Shown here piece by piece: positions 41,437-51,699 of a DNA stretch of 64,000 nucleotides. Source of the stretch: Helicobacter sp. (GTDB lineage Bacteria > Campylobacterota > Campylobacteria > Campylobacterales > Helicobacteraceae); NCBI RefSeq assembly GCF_017502485.1, contig NZ_JAFVUX010000028.1, positions 79,454-143,453 of the forward strand. Direction: 5' to 3'. Positions within the stretch are counted from its first letter, which is position 1, and every line of letters begins with the position of its first letter. The notes beneath the pieces are model-generated. The model was given only the letters and a program-made list of their open reading frames with translations. It had not been told where the DNA came from and searched no databases. A program made the translations under genes and the position numbers.

Positions 41437-42246
41437 ATGGCAGAAGTCATTACTATAACTTCAGGTAAAGGTGGCGTAGGTAAATCCACCGCCACAGCTA
41501 ATATCGCAGTAGGCTTGGCGCAAATTGGGCAAAAGGTTGTAGCAGTGGATTTTGACATAGGACTTAGGAATCTTGATATGATCTTAGGGCTTGAAAATCG
41601 CATAGTCTATGATGTCATTGATGTAATGGAAGGCAAATGCGCGCTCTCGCAAGCCCTTATCCAAGATAAAAAAACCCCAAATCTCCACTTTCTCCCAGCA
41701 AGCCAGAGTAAAGATAAAACGATTTTAGATAAACAAAAAGTAAAGGCGTTAATCGAGTCGCTTAAAGAGCAGTTTGACTATATCTTGCTAGATTCTCCAG
41801 CGGGGATTGAGGGTGGCTTTGAGCACGCCATTTTCTGGGCAGATCGCGCACTAGTGGTGGTAACGCCGGAAGTCAGCTCCGTGCGCGATAGCGATAGGGT
41901 CATAGGTATAATCGATGCCAAAAGTGATAAAGCCACTAAGGGCGCAAAGGTGCAAAAGCACTTAATCATCAATCGCATTAAACCAGAACTTGTAGAAAAT
42001 GGCTCTATGCTTAGCAGTGATGATGTGCTAAAAATTCTAGCGATCCCACTAATCGGGCTTGTACCAGAAGATGAAAGAGTGGTGAGCGCGACAAACTGCG
42101 GTGAACCTGTGATCTATGATAAATCTAGTATTAGCGGTGAATGCTATAAGCGCATAGTCGCTAGAATCCTAGGCGATGAAGTGCCATTTGTAGAGTTTAA
42201 AAAGCAAGGCGGGATCTTGCAGGGCTTTAAAAGGCTATTCCAATGA
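41437..42246 (+). CDS. minD: Septum-site determining ATPase MinD
   Basis: This membrane-associated ATPase blocks FtsZ ring assembly at the poles with MinC and is displaced by MinE. It has 269 residues with the deviant Walker [10 protein letters not shown] (about 10-18), [14 protein letters not shown] and DSPAGIE. The C-terminal amphipathic helix ILQGFKRLF is used for membrane binding. AAAGGAG precedes the ATG and the gene overlaps minE by four bases. minC is not in this window. Confidence 0.97.
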   Translation: MAEVITITSGKGGVGKSTATANIAVGLAQIGQKVVAVDFDIGLRNLDMILGLENRIVYDVIDVMEGKCALSQALIQDKKTPNLHFLPASQSKDKTILDKQKVKALIESLKEQFDYILLDSPAGIEGGFEHAIFWADRALVVVTPEVSSVRDSDRVIGIIDAKSDKATKGAKVQKHLIINRIKPELVENGSMLSSDDVLKILAIPLIGLVPEDERVVSATNCGEPVIYDKSSISGECYKRIVARILGDEVPFVEFKKQGGILQGFKRLFQ

Positions 42247-42470
42247 GCTGGAAGTTCTTTAGTAAAAACAACGATAGTGCCAAAGTCGCACGCGATAGGC
42301 TTACAATAATGCTTGCCCACGAGAGAAGCGTGAAAGTCCCCTATATGGAGCAGATGAAAGAAGAGATTCTAGCCGTAGTGCGCAAATACACCCAAACAGA
42401 CAAAATCACTATCCGCGCAGACTCCAACCAAGAAATAAGCACACTAGAAGTAGAAATCACCTTAGGATAG
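42243..42470 (+). CDS. minE: Cell division topological factor MinE
   Basis: The 75-residue protein has an N-terminal membrane/MinD-binding region ([15 protein letters not shown]) and a C-terminal dimer domain. It stimulates the MinD ATPase and drives pole-to-pole oscillation. It overlaps minD (ATGA) and lies four bases before the deacetylase-like gene. Confidence 0.95.
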   Translation: MSWKFFSKNNDSAKVARDRLTIMLAHERSVKVPYMEQMKEEILAVVRKYTQTDKITIRADSNQEISTLEVEITLG

Positions 42471-42474
42471 GATA

Positions 42475-44073
42475 ATGAACAATACAAAGTTTTTCAAAGT
42501 ATTGCATCTAATTAGCTCCCTTGTAGCTATCGCAGTGCTCGCTACAGGCGCGTATTTTGGCTATGGATTCTACAAAGAATACAAAGCCGAGCAAATCGCC
42601 AAAGCTACTACACAAGCCCCTGCAAACCCTAAAGCCGAGGAATCAGAAGCTAAAGATTCTAGCGATCCTATCGATTGGGATAAAATCAAAACAAACGCCG
42701 CAAAAGATGAAAAAGAGCAAGAAGCAGAGCACAACAAACCCCCTGTGATGAAAACACTCGCCCCATCCAAAAAACAAGCCCAAAAGCAAAAGCCAAAGCT
42801 TGCTATCATTATGGATGATATGGCATACAAAAGCCAGCTTAATGACCTACAAAAGCTTAGTTTGCCCATTACGCCATCGTTTTTCCCTGTGAGTCCGGAC
42901 TCACCAGACACAGCTAGACTCGCAGCTTCTACACCATTTTATATGGTGCATTTGCCACTTGAGGCACAATCTCCCCAGCAGTCGCGCCAAAAGTGGCTTC
43001 TAGTGGGCTCTTCCCAAGATGAGATCCGCGAGCAAATTGCCACAATCAAGCAGGATTTCCCTAGACTAATGTTTATCAACAACCACACCGGCAGCAAATT
43101 TACCGCAAGCAAGGCAGATATGGCAAATCTCTTACAAGTATTAAGGGAGTTTGGGATTGAATTTGTAGATTCTAGGACAAGTGCTGATACTGCTGTGCCA
43201 GCACTCTATAAGCAAGAGAACCGCCAGTTATTAACACGCGATGTATTTTTAGACAATACCCAAAGTGTTAGCTACACGACTAACCAGCTAAAACAAGCTA
43301 TCAAAATTGCCAAGAAAAAGGGTTATGCCATAGCGATTTGTCACCCGCACCAAAGCACTTTCAAAGCTCTAGCAAATGCCAAGCACAGCCTCTTTAAAGA
43401 AGTCGAGCTTGTTTATATCAAAGATCTCCCCATAGCGCGCACACTGCTTGCGCAAAATCTAGTGAATGCCAAAACTCCAACACCAAAGCAAGAGACCACT
43501 ACAGCCACGCATTCTAATCAAGCACAACCCAAGCAAGGCGGGATAGCAAATCTCTTTGACAACGCTCCAGAACAAAGCGTGATACAAGATGAGCAGACTT
43601 CAAGCATACCGCACAACGCCTATCTCGATAGCAACAATACGCACGACCCCATCACGCTAGAATCTAAACCACCTATAGATTCTAGCGCGCAAGATAACAC
43701 TCAAAGCTCGGATAAAGAGACCATACAAGCCCAAATCGCTCCCACTAGCCCCAGCGAGCCAACAACGCCCCCTGTAAAAGTCGCGACTCCCAAGCCATCA
43801 AAGATTGACCCCACGATATTTAAAGAAGCAAAGCGCGTGAGCAAGGAGCAAGAAACCAAAGCTAAGCCACCAGCACCAAAGCGAGAAACAACCAAAGCCA
43901 AAGGGTATGAAGATATACAAGACTGCGCGCAAGATGAGGTCGAAGCCTTTGTCTCTGGCTGCCCTAGCGATAAGACTAAAAAGAAGCAAGGCTTCATCAA
44001 CATAGAATGGCATAATGATGAGCAAGACTCTAGTAAAAAGCCTAAAGATTTTTTAGACTCTAGTGAGTTTTAG
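42475..44073 (+). CDS. Divergent polysaccharide deacetylase family protein with long tail
   Basis: The 532-residue protein has a membrane helix near the N-terminus (about 10-32) and a Lys/Glu-rich linker. The divergent polysaccharide deacetylase domain (about 95-325) shows LAIIMDDMAYKSQLNDLQKL, MVHLPLEAQ, INNHTGSKFTA, EFVDSRTSAD and AIAICHPHQST. Residues about 330-500 are a low-complexity Pro/Ser/Thr/Gln tail, ending in a Cys-containing segment. It probably acts in the periplasm on peptidoglycan or another glycan. It is tightly packed between minE and dprA, which suggests expression with division genes. Confidence 0.83.
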   Translation: MNNTKFFKVLHLISSLVAIAVLATGAYFGYGFYKEYKAEQIAKATTQAPANPKAEESEAKDSSDPIDWDKIKTNAAKDEKEQEAEHNKPPVMKTLAPSKKQAQKQKPKLAIIMDDMAYKSQLNDLQKLSLPITPSFFPVSPDSPDTARLAASTPFYMVHLPLEAQSPQQSRQKWLLVGSSQDEIREQIATIKQDFPRLMFINNHTGSKFTASKADMANLLQVLREFGIEFVDSRTSADTAVPALYKQENRQLLTRDVFLDNTQSVSYTTNQLKQAIKIAKKKGYAIAICHPHQSTFKALANAKHSLFKEVELVYIKDLPIARTLLAQNLVNAKTPTPKQETTTATHSNQAQPKQGGIANLFDNAPEQSVIQDEQTSSIPHNAYLDSNNTHDPITLESKPPIDSSAQDNTQSSDKETIQAQIAPTSPSEPTTPPVKVATPKPSKIDPTIFKEAKRVSKEQETKAKPPAPKRETTKAKGYEDIQDCAQDEVEAFVSGCPSDKTKKKQGFINIEWHNDEQDSSKKPKDFLDSSEF

Positions 44074-44079
44074 AGAGCT

Positions 44080-44889
44080 ATGAGCCATAGTGCGCAAGAT
44101 CCTTATCTAATCACCCCTCCATCTTCCCTACAAATCCTAAGCAATCCGCCTACTAGGCTCTTTGCCCTAGGGAATAGTGCGCTTTTAGATTCTCAGTGTA
44201 AGGTCGCCATAATCGGCACAAGAAAACCTAACACCTATGCGCAAACCTACACCACCTTGCTTGCTAAATCTCTAGTTAATATTGGAGTGATCATCATTAG
44301 CGGGGGCGCACTTGGCACTGATATTATCGCCCATAGTGCTGCGCTACCTAAGACTATTTGCGTATTGCCCACAAGCCTTGATAGATTCTACCCGGCAAGT
44401 AATGCCAAGACAATCCAAGCAATTACAAAACAAGGACTACTCCTTAGCGAACATGAACATAACCACTCCCCCCAGCGGCACGACTTTCTCCATCGCAATC
44501 GTCTCATTGTGGCTCTAAGCGATCTTGTCATTATCCCACAAGCAGATAGATTTAGTGGCTCTCTTGCTAGTGCTACTCTTTGCACAAAGCTTGGGAAGCC
44601 GATGTTTGTGCTATCGCACCGCATAGGAGAGTCGCTTGGCACACAGGATTTACTAGCCCAAGAGCGTGCGCATATCATCACTGATATAGAAGCTTTCACC
44701 CAAGCCATCGCCACGCGCTTTGGGCTTGGGACACAAGAAGTGCTACAAGATGATGAGCTACTAGATTTTGCGCGTAGTAATCCTAGCTTCGAAGAGGCAT
44801 TTGCGTGCTTTGGAGAGAGAGTGCTTGAATATGAGCTTATGGGGAAAATTACGCGTAAAAATGGGCGCATAATCATTAGCGAGGTTTAA
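44080..44889 (+). CDS. dprA: DNA-processing protein A (transformation)
   Basis: It binds incoming single-stranded DNA and loads RecA during natural transformation. The 269-residue Rossmann-type protein has AIIGTRKPNTYAQTY, ISGGALGTDIIAHSAAL, LLSEHEH and HDFLHRNRLIVALSDLVIIPQ. The length is close to the short Helicobacter DprA. It lies six bases after the deacetylase gene and two before ruvX, as in the H. pylori min-dprA-ruvX order. Confidence 0.95.
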   Translation: MSHSAQDPYLITPPSSLQILSNPPTRLFALGNSALLDSQCKVAIIGTRKPNTYAQTYTTLLAKSLVNIGVIIISGGALGTDIIAHSAALPKTICVLPTSLDRFYPASNAKTIQAITKQGLLLSEHEHNHSPQRHDFLHRNRLIVALSDLVIIPQADRFSGSLASATLCTKLGKPMFVLSHRIGESLGTQDLLAQERAHIITDIEAFTQAIATRFGLGTQEVLQDDELLDFARSNPSFEEAFACFGERVLEYELMGKITRKNGRIIISEV

Positions 44890-44891
44890 AA

Positions 44892-45323
44892 ATGGATTCT
44901 AGTCATTGCCAAAGCCCTAGAATCTTAGCGTGTGATGTAGGCTTAAAGCGCATAGGGCTTGCACATATTGTGCAAGGCATTATCCTGCCACTAGAGCCTA
45001 TCATTCGGCACAACCGCAACCAGGCTGCCAAAGGACTTGCAGAGCTTTTAAAGCAAAAGGGGATAGAAATTCTCGTTGTCGGTATGCCAAGCGGTGGACT
45101 AGGGGGAGATACAAGCACGCAAGAGCGTATTAAACATTTTATAGGCTTACTTGGCTTTGGCGGAGAGATTGTATATGTCGATGAAGACTTCACTAGCACA
45201 CACGCACTAGAATCTTTAAGCCACACTAAACGAGAGTCCAAAAGAGCCTATGTCAAAAACGGCGTGCTAGATTCTCTCTGTGCGTGTGAGATACTTACAC
45301 GCTATCTTGAACAAGTAACTTAG
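44892..45323 (+). CDS. ruvX: Holliday-junction-resolvase-like / rRNA-processing nuclease YqgF
   Basis: The 143-residue RNase H-fold protein has acidic active-site regions ILACDVGLKRIGLA, LVVGMPSGGLGG and VYVDEDFTSTHA. YqgF proteins mature 16S rRNA ends and may act on recombination intermediates. It follows dprA by two bases and precedes alaS, a common bacterial neighbour. Confidence 0.93.
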   Translation: MDSSHCQSPRILACDVGLKRIGLAHIVQGIILPLEPIIRHNRNQAAKGLAELLKQKGIEILVVGMPSGGLGGDTSTQERIKHFIGLLGFGGEIVYVDEDFTSTHALESLSHTKRESKRAYVKNGVLDSLCACEILTRYLEQVT

Positions 45324-45403
45324 GTAGCCTATTGTAGGTATATCTCGCTAGAGTGCTAGGGGGATTTGCTACAATGTCGCATAATTTATCATAAAGGGTT
45401 CGT

Positions 45404-48367
45404 ATGGATATTCGTACCGAGTTTTTAGAATTTTTCGCTTCAAAAGGGCATAAGGTGTATGATTCTATGCCTTTAGTCCCAGATGATGCAAGTCTGCTTT
45501 TTACCAATGCAGGAATGGTGCAGTTTAAAGATATTTTCACAGGCAAGATTCCAGCTCCAAGTCCAAATATCGCTACAAGTGCGCAACTTTGTATCCGCGC
45601 AGGTGGAAAGCATAATGACTTAGAAAATGTCGGTTACACGGCGCGCCATCACACACTCTTTGAAATGTTAGGCAACTTTAGCTTTGGAGGGTATTTTAAA
45701 AAAGAGGCGATTGCATATGCGTGGGAGTTTGTAACTGAAATTTTGGGCTTTGATAAAAGCCTTTTGTATGTAACGATTCACGAAAGTGATGATGAAGCTT
45801 TTGAGCTGTGGCAGGAGCATATAGAATCTAGTCGTATTAAGAGGATGGGCGATAAAGATAACTTCTGGCAAATGGGGGACACTGGACCTTGCGGACCTTG
45901 CAGTGAAATATACATAGATCAAGGAGCGGAGTTTTTTAATGGAGAAGAAGACTATTTTGGCGGAGATGGAGATAGATTTTTAGAAATCTGGAATCTTGTG
46001 TTTATGCAGTATGAGCGGGATTCTAGTGGGGCTTTGAAGCCACTTCCTAAGCCTAGCATTGATACAGGAATGGGGCTAGAGCGAGTAATAGCACTCAAAG
46101 AAGGAAAGATTAATAACTTTGATACTTCGCTATTTGCACCGCTTATGGAGTGTATTGAGAAGATAACAGGAAAAAAATATTATAGAGATAATGAACTTTT
46201 GGGGTATTCGGTATTGAACGATAAATCGGCAAATCTGCGTTCGCCAACTGTGGCACTTACCTCTAGCAAGCTTCTTGTTGGCTCACTTGATAGCCCCGAT
46301 TTCCCATCTCAGTCCTTAGAATGCCAAGATTCTAAGAATACAGAATCTAAGGTAAATTCCAGCAATTCTAAGATTTTTGATGAGAAATGTGGGTTGCAAG
46401 GAAAATCACAAGGGAGTTACCTAGAGGGTAATGACCGCAGGGATTTTTCGCCACTCCCGCATTTATCGCAAAATGAAGTTTCTTTAGAAAAAGCTGAATT
46501 GCAAGCAACGCAGGCAAGTTTTAGAGTAATCGCTGATCATGCTAGAAGTGTCGCCTTCTTATTAGCACAAGGAGTAAATTTTGATAAAGAAGGTAGGGGT
46601 TATGTGCTTCGTAGAATCTTACGCAGAGCAGTAAGACACGGCTATTTGCTAGGCTTAAGAAAGGCATTTTTATATGAAATAGTAGGTGTTGTATGTGATA
46701 GTATGGGCGGACATTATAGCTATTTAAAAGAGCGTAAAAACGCCATACAAGAGCAATGCAAGGCAGAAGAAGAAAGATTTTTTGAGACGATAGAATCGGG
46801 GATGGCGTTGTTTCAAACAGAGTTAGGCTCTATGCAACAAAAGCGTGAAAAAAGCTTTAGCGGTGAAGTAGCTTTCAAATTATACGACACTTACGGCTTC
46901 CCACTTGACTTAACACAAGATATGCTAAGAGAGCTTGGCTTGGGGGTGGATTTGCAAGGCTTTGAAAAATGTATGCAGGAGCAAAAAGATAGGAGCAAAG
47001 CACATTGGAAAGGCAGTGGCGATACGATCAAAGATGGCGATTTCAATGCGCTTTTGAGTAAATTTGGGGAGAATGAGTTTGTAGGCTATGAGTGTGCGAG
47101 TGTAGAGTCTAAGATACTAGCCCTTTTAGATTCTAACTTTAAACGCGTAGAATCTTTATCAACAGAGCAAGAGGGCTGGGTAATGCTAGAAACTACACCA
47201 TTTTACCCAGAGTCAGGGGGACCGGTTGGGGATAAAGGCATTTTGCTGGGGCATTCGATATTGAGCGATAAATCAGGGAGTGCCTCTCCTTGCTCACTGA
47301 AAAACACCAAAGAGACGACACAACTAGCTAAAGTCTTAGACACCCAAAAATACTTCGGCTTAAATCTCTCTAAAATCCACACTCTAAGCCCATTAAAAAC
47401 AGGAGATTTGGTAAAAGCACAAGTAGATTCTAGTCGGCTTGAAATCGCCAAGCACCACTCCGCTACGCATTTACTGCATTGTGCTCTAAGGCAGATTCTA
47501 GGACCTCATATCGCTCAAGCTGGAAGCCTTGTAGAAGCAAATCGCTTGCGGTTTGACTTCTCTCACCCCAAGGCATTAAGCACAGATGAGCTAGAGCAAA
47601 TACAAGCCCTAGTGAATAAAAAAATTACAGAATCTTACCCACAAATTTGTGAGACTATGGAGATAGACCAAGCTAAGGCAAAGGGGGCTATGGCACTCTT
47701 TGGCGAGAAGTATGGCGAGAGTGTGCGTGTTATTAGCTTTGGCGATTCTATTGAGCTATGTGGGGGGATTCACACACAAAATACTGCAGAGATTGGGAGC
47801 TTTTATATCGTGCGTGAAAGTAGCGTGAGTAGCGGAGTTCGGCGCATTGAAGCAGTATGTGGCAAGGCGGCTTATAATTATGGCAGAGCAGCACTAGAAT
47901 CTATAAAAAGCTTAAAAGAAATGCTAAAAACTCAAGATGTCCTGCAAGGTGTAGCAAAGCTGCAAATCGCACTAAAAGAAGCAAGAGAGAGCGCAAATAA
48001 GGCAAAGCAGAGTGTCAAAAACCTAGATTATGAAGAAATAAATGGCGTAAAACTCATCGTCCTAAAGCTAGATTCAGTAGAAGCAAAAGAGGCAAAAGAC
48101 ATCATAGACAGGGCAAAAAATGAGAATGAAAAGGTAGCGATTTTGCTTGTAACAGAATCTAGCGGCAAGGTCGCCCTAACTGCTGGAGTAAAGGGCGCAC
48201 CTAGTCTCAAGGCTGGAGCTTGGGTAAAAGAAGTCGCACAGATTCTAGGGGGTAATGGTGGGGGTAGAGATGACTTTGCCACCGCTGGAGGTAAGATAAC
48301 AGATTCTAATGCAATAAAAGAAGCCCTAGATATAGCAAAAAGCATTGCAAGAGAGAAGTTAGGGTAA
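45404..48367 (+). CDS. alaS: Alanyl-tRNA synthetase with two in-frame repeat insertions
   Basis: It charges tRNA-Ala and edits mischarged Ser/Gly. The N-terminal catalytic domain is intact ([44 protein letters not shown]), as are [20 protein letters not shown], the editing-domain zinc sites HHSATHLL and CGGIH, and a C-Ala domain ending [16 protein letters not shown]. The 987 residues exceed the 840-880 I expect. Two low-similarity inserts account for it: about residues 265-368 between [10 protein letters not shown] and ASFRVIADH, and about 612-650 in the editing domain after PVGDKGILL. Both begin with the same repeat (S-V/I-L-N/S-DKS). The frame stays open throughout, so the enzyme is probably active with the inserts looped out. 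Confidence 0.95.
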   Translation: MDIRTEFLEFFASKGHKVYDSMPLVPDDASLLFTNAGMVQFKDIFTGKIPAPSPNIATSAQLCIRAGGKHNDLENVGYTARHHTLFEMLGNFSFGGYFKKEAIAYAWEFVTEILGFDKSLLYVTIHESDDEAFELWQEHIESSRIKRMGDKDNFWQMGDTGPCGPCSEIYIDQGAEFFNGEEDYFGGDGDRFLEIWNLVFMQYERDSSGALKPLPKPSIDTGMGLERVIALKEGKINNFDTSLFAPLMECIEKITGKKYYRDNELLGYSVLNDKSANLRSPTVALTSSKLLVGSLDSPDFPSQSLECQDSKNTESKVNSSNSKIFDEKCGLQGKSQGSYLEGNDRRDFSPLPHLSQNEVSLEKAELQATQASFRVIADHARSVAFLLAQGVNFDKEGRGYVLRRILRRAVRHGYLLGLRKAFLYEIVGVVCDSMGGHYSYLKERKNAIQEQCKAEEERFFETIESGMALFQTELGSMQQKREKSFSGEVAFKLYDTYGFPLDLTQDMLRELGLGVDLQGFEKCMQEQKDRSKAHWKGSGDTIKDGDFNALLSKFGENEFVGYECASVESKILALLDSNFKRVESLSTEQEGWVMLETTPFYPESGGPVGDKGILLGHSILSDKSGSASPCSLKNTKETTQLAKVLDTQKYFGLNLSKIHTLSPLKTGDLVKAQVDSSRLEIAKHHSATHLLHCALRQILGPHIAQAGSLVEANRLRFDFSHPKALSTDELEQIQALVNKKITESYPQICETMEIDQAKAKGAMALFGEKYGESVRVISFGDSIELCGGIHTQNTAEIGSFYIVRESSVSSGVRRIEAVCGKAAYNYGRAALESIKSLKEMLKTQDVLQGVAKLQIALKEARESANKAKQSVKNLDYEEINGVKLIVLKLDSVEAKEAKDIIDRAKNENEKVAILLVTESSGKVALTAGVKGAPSLKAGAWVKEVAQILGGNGGGRDDFATAGGKITDSNAIKEALDIAKSIAREKLG
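46206..46290. repeat. Dispersed repeat inside alaS insertion 1
   Basis: The block starts with ATTCGGTATTGAACGATAAA, matching insertion 2 (47253 onward) at 21 of 24 bases. It continues with the two exact blocks shared with the prpC-prpD gap. About 190 bases further in the same insertion, GTTTCTTTAGAAAA (46478-46491) matches a pair of repeats in the folB-murE gap. Confidence 0.75.
47253..47310. repeat. Dispersed repeat inside alaS insertion 2
   Basis: ATTCGATATTGAGCGATAAA repeats the start of insertion 1. About 20 bases on, CTTGCTCACTGAAAAACACC resembles the GGCTCACTTGAAAACCAC part of the prp-gap copy, so the same unit appears with internal loss. Confidence 0.65.
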
Positions 48368-48443
48368 AGGCAAACAAAGGAAGCGGTATGCAGTAGAGCA
48401 AAGAAGTGCAAGTTGATGAAGGGTAAGAGAGAATCTAAAGTCT

Positions 48444-51400
48444 ATGGGCTTAAAGCTAGGCAAAGACTTCTTAGAAAAAGATGCGAGTGCTTATCTCAAA
48501 GACGCCCTAAAAGGTGCAAGTAAGACCAAGAAGCAAACAGGCACAGGGATACCAGATTTTGTGATAGAGAAATACAAAGTTGATAATGAGATTATCCCAG
48601 TTATTTTTGAGTGTAAGCTAGGAGTAGGGAAGCTTGAAAAATACGCAAAGGATAATGAAAAAGCCCTAGATTTTTCTAACGATGCCATTAGCAAAACGCC
48701 CTTAATGGTGCTTTGCATTATGCAAGGGTGGCATTGCAAAATGAAAGTCAAAAGCAAGACCAGTACAAAGAAATCATCGCCATAGGCATAGCAGGAGATA
48801 ATAGCCAAAATGTAAAGGTAAAAATCGCCTGTGTCTTTGCAGATTCTTCACTTGCCTATAAGGAGATAAAACACACAAATTTAGACTTTTTAGAAAATGC
48901 AAAAAGCTTTACACATTTTTATAAAGAAGAGTACAAACTCACAGAAGAAGATAAACACTTGATACTTATTAGGGGTAAATGGCATTTATCCTACCATAGC
49001 GCCCAGCTTAATAAGCTTATGCACACTCACAACATCACCGTACCCCAAAGAGTGCTTTACATCGCAGGTATGATTCTATCAATGCAAAGTGTGATGAGTA
49101 ATGAGTATAGAATCTTAACCAAAGGACTAAGCCCAGCCGACCTACAAGACTCACAAGAAGAAGGGCTAAGAGATGGGGGGCTAGTGTTTGAACGCATTGA
49201 AGAGTTTTTAAAAGTCAAAGTCCCAGATAGTGCAAAAAGAAAGCTTATGTTAGATTCTTTTAACGAGATTAGAAAAGATACCGATAGAGATAAGATTCCT
49301 AAAAAATTTCACCTACAAAGAAGGTGAAAAGAAAAATCCAAACCACAAAATCATAGCCCACATTCTTAAAGAACCTTCAAGTATCAATAAGCAAATTTTC
49401 GCCTACATTTACGCACATATTTATAAAGAAATTGATGGGCTTAATGGGCATTTAGACATTATGGGTGAGTGTTATAGCGAGTTTTTAAAATACGCTTTAG
49501 GCGATGGCAAGGAGCTAGGCATAGTGCTAGCTCCCCCTTATGTTACCAAAATGATGACCCAAATCCTAGACATCACAAGCACAGATAGAGTTATGGACTT
49601 AGCCACAGGCTCAGCTGGATTTCTCATCTCTAGTATGGAGCAAATGATAGAAGATGTCTATAAAAACACAGCCAAGCACAGCACACAAGCAAATAAAGCC
49701 ATTTTAGAGCTTAAGACTAAGCAGCTTTTAGGGATAGAATACAACGCCGAGATGTTTGCCCTAGCTACGAGTAATATGATTTTACGCGGTGATGGCTCTA
49801 GTAAAATCTATAAGGCAAATACCTTTGAGACAGAAGACTCTCTTTATGTCAGCTTTGCCCCCACTAGAATCTTGCTTAATACCCCTTTTACTTGGGATTA
49901 TAATGGACTTCCTTTTATAGAATTTGGACTAGATAGGATGCAAAAGCACGGCTTAGGAGCTATTATTATCCAAGATAGCGCAGGTAATGGACAAGCCACC
50001 CCCATCACGCAGTCTATCCTTACAAAGCACACGCTAAAGGTTGGTATCAAAATGCCCATAGATTTATTTCAGCCTATGGCAGGAGCGCAGACAAGCATTT
50101 ATATCTTTGAAGCAAAAATCCCGCACGATTTTAAAAAGCCAGTGAAATTTATAGACTTTAGAAATGACGGCTACAAACGCACAAAAAGAAGTTTGCAAGA
50201 AGTAGATAAACCCGCTCAAAGATATAAAGATATTCTTAAAATCTACAAGCAAGTCTTAAATGCCAAGCTTGATAATAGCGTGTATGAAAAGCCCATTAAC
50301 TTAAGCGAAGTGTATGTAGAAGATTTCATTAGTGATAGTGGGGCGGACTGGAACTTTGACCAACACAAAAAGATAGATACAACGCCAACTTTGCAGGACT
50401 TTAAAAAATGCGTGAGTGAGTATCTAGCGTGGGAAGTAAGCAATGTGCTTAAAAATCAAAATTCTATGCAAGGTGGGCTGGAGGAAAACGCCCTTAGCCC
50501 TCGTTTGAGAGAGCTTGAAAAAGACTTCAAGCAAAACGGGGGCGAGTGGAGAGATATTGAAATCCATAAGTTATTTACGCCTCAAAACGGGGGTTTTGAT
50601 ATACAAAAAATCCATTTAAACGATAAAGGACATCAAGTTGTCAGTGCTGGGCTAGAAAATAATGGCGTGATAGGCAAAACTGATATAAAAGCAAGAATTT
50701 TCCCTAAAAATACGCTAACTTGCGATATGTTTGGCAATGTATTTTATAGAGACTTTGAATATAAGATGGTTACACACGCTAGAGTTATGTGCTTACACCC
50801 ACTTTTTGAGCTAAATAAAAAGACAGGACTTTATATCGCTTCGGCGATGAATTATTTCAAATTGCTTTTTTCTTTTGCGGATATGACAACTTGGAGCAAG
50901 ATTAGCAATCTTAAATTATCCCTACCCGTTTTAAACGAGCAAATCGCCTTTAACTATATGGAATCTTATATTAAAGAACTCGAGGCGTATCTTAAGGTAA
51001 CAGGCTTAAATGATTATACTTTAAGTCAAAAAGAAAAAGACGCTTTAAAAACCTTTGAGAGCGCGCACAAAACAGAGAGAGAGAGAGAGTAAGCGGCATT
51101 TCACACGAAATGCCGCTTAAGTGGAAAAGCTTTAAATGTGAAGAGCTTTTTAGCGTGAAGTCTAATCCGCAATTAAATAAAGATAGCTTTAGCTTTAGTG
51201 AAAATGCCCCATACCCTTACTTTACGCGCACTTGTTTAAATAATGGCATAGCAGGCTATGTGGAGTATTTAGACGAGGAGCATAAAATCAAGGGAGAAAG
51301 CATAGCCGTAGGTATGCTTGGAATGCAGTTTTTCTATATGCAAAAGGACTTTTACGCAGGGCAATTTACTAAAACTTTATATCCAAAATTTAGTGGGCTA

Positions 51401-51654
51401 AATGCTACAATCGCACAATTTTTCATCACTTGGCTAATAAAAATCAAAAGATTTTTCAAGGCGTTTTAGTGCGAGATTTTGAAAAGACTTTCAATAAAAC
51501 AGAGATTTTACTGCCTATTTTAGATTCTAACAATATTGATTTTAACTTTATAGAATCCTTCATCAAAGCTATCCAAAAAGAGTGCATAAAAAGCGTAGTT
51601 TTATGGCAAGAGCAAGAGAGAGAAGCTTACAGAAAAGTGGTAGAAAATAGCTAG
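48444..51654 (+). pseudogene. Single-chain R-M-S restriction-modification gene, four frame breaks
   Basis: Joined across frames the product has three parts. First is a PD-(D/E)xK nuclease region (GIPDFV, P37-D38; VIFECKLG, E56 and K58). Next is an N6-type methylase with motif I VMDLATGSAGFLIS and motif IV ILLNTPFTWDYN. Last are two target-recognition blocks with coiled-coil spacer (IKELEAYLKV, then MPLKWKSFKCEELFSVKSN and the final FIKAIQKECIKSVVLWQEQE). That is a type IIG/type I-like fusion. Breaks lie near 48695, near 49300 (poly-A), at the (AG)8 tract and near 51430-51470. Motif IV reads NTPF instead of NPPF, which would harm methylation. It sits directly after alaS. Confidence 0.75.
51074..51089. 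repeat. (AG)8 tract at methylase/specificity junction
   Basis: Eight AG units end the methylase-plus-first-recognition frame with TAA right after the tract. With seven units (or ten) the frame runs on as VSGISHEMPLKWKSF into the second recognition block; with nine it stops after about ten codons. This is a textbook position for phase variation of specificity, although the gene has other breaks. Confidence 0.85.
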
Positions 51655-51680
51655 TGCGCTGCTACACAAGAGAGACCCTA

Positions 51681-51699
51681 TAAGCTAGATTCTAGCTTA
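51681..51699. terminator. Perfect palindrome at the end of argD
   Basis: TAAGCTAGATTCTAGCTTA is a 9-1-9 perfect dyad between the convergent R-M gene and argD and overlaps the argD stop. No U-run. It is one of several intergenic hairpins built on TAGATTCTA. Confidence 0.5.
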
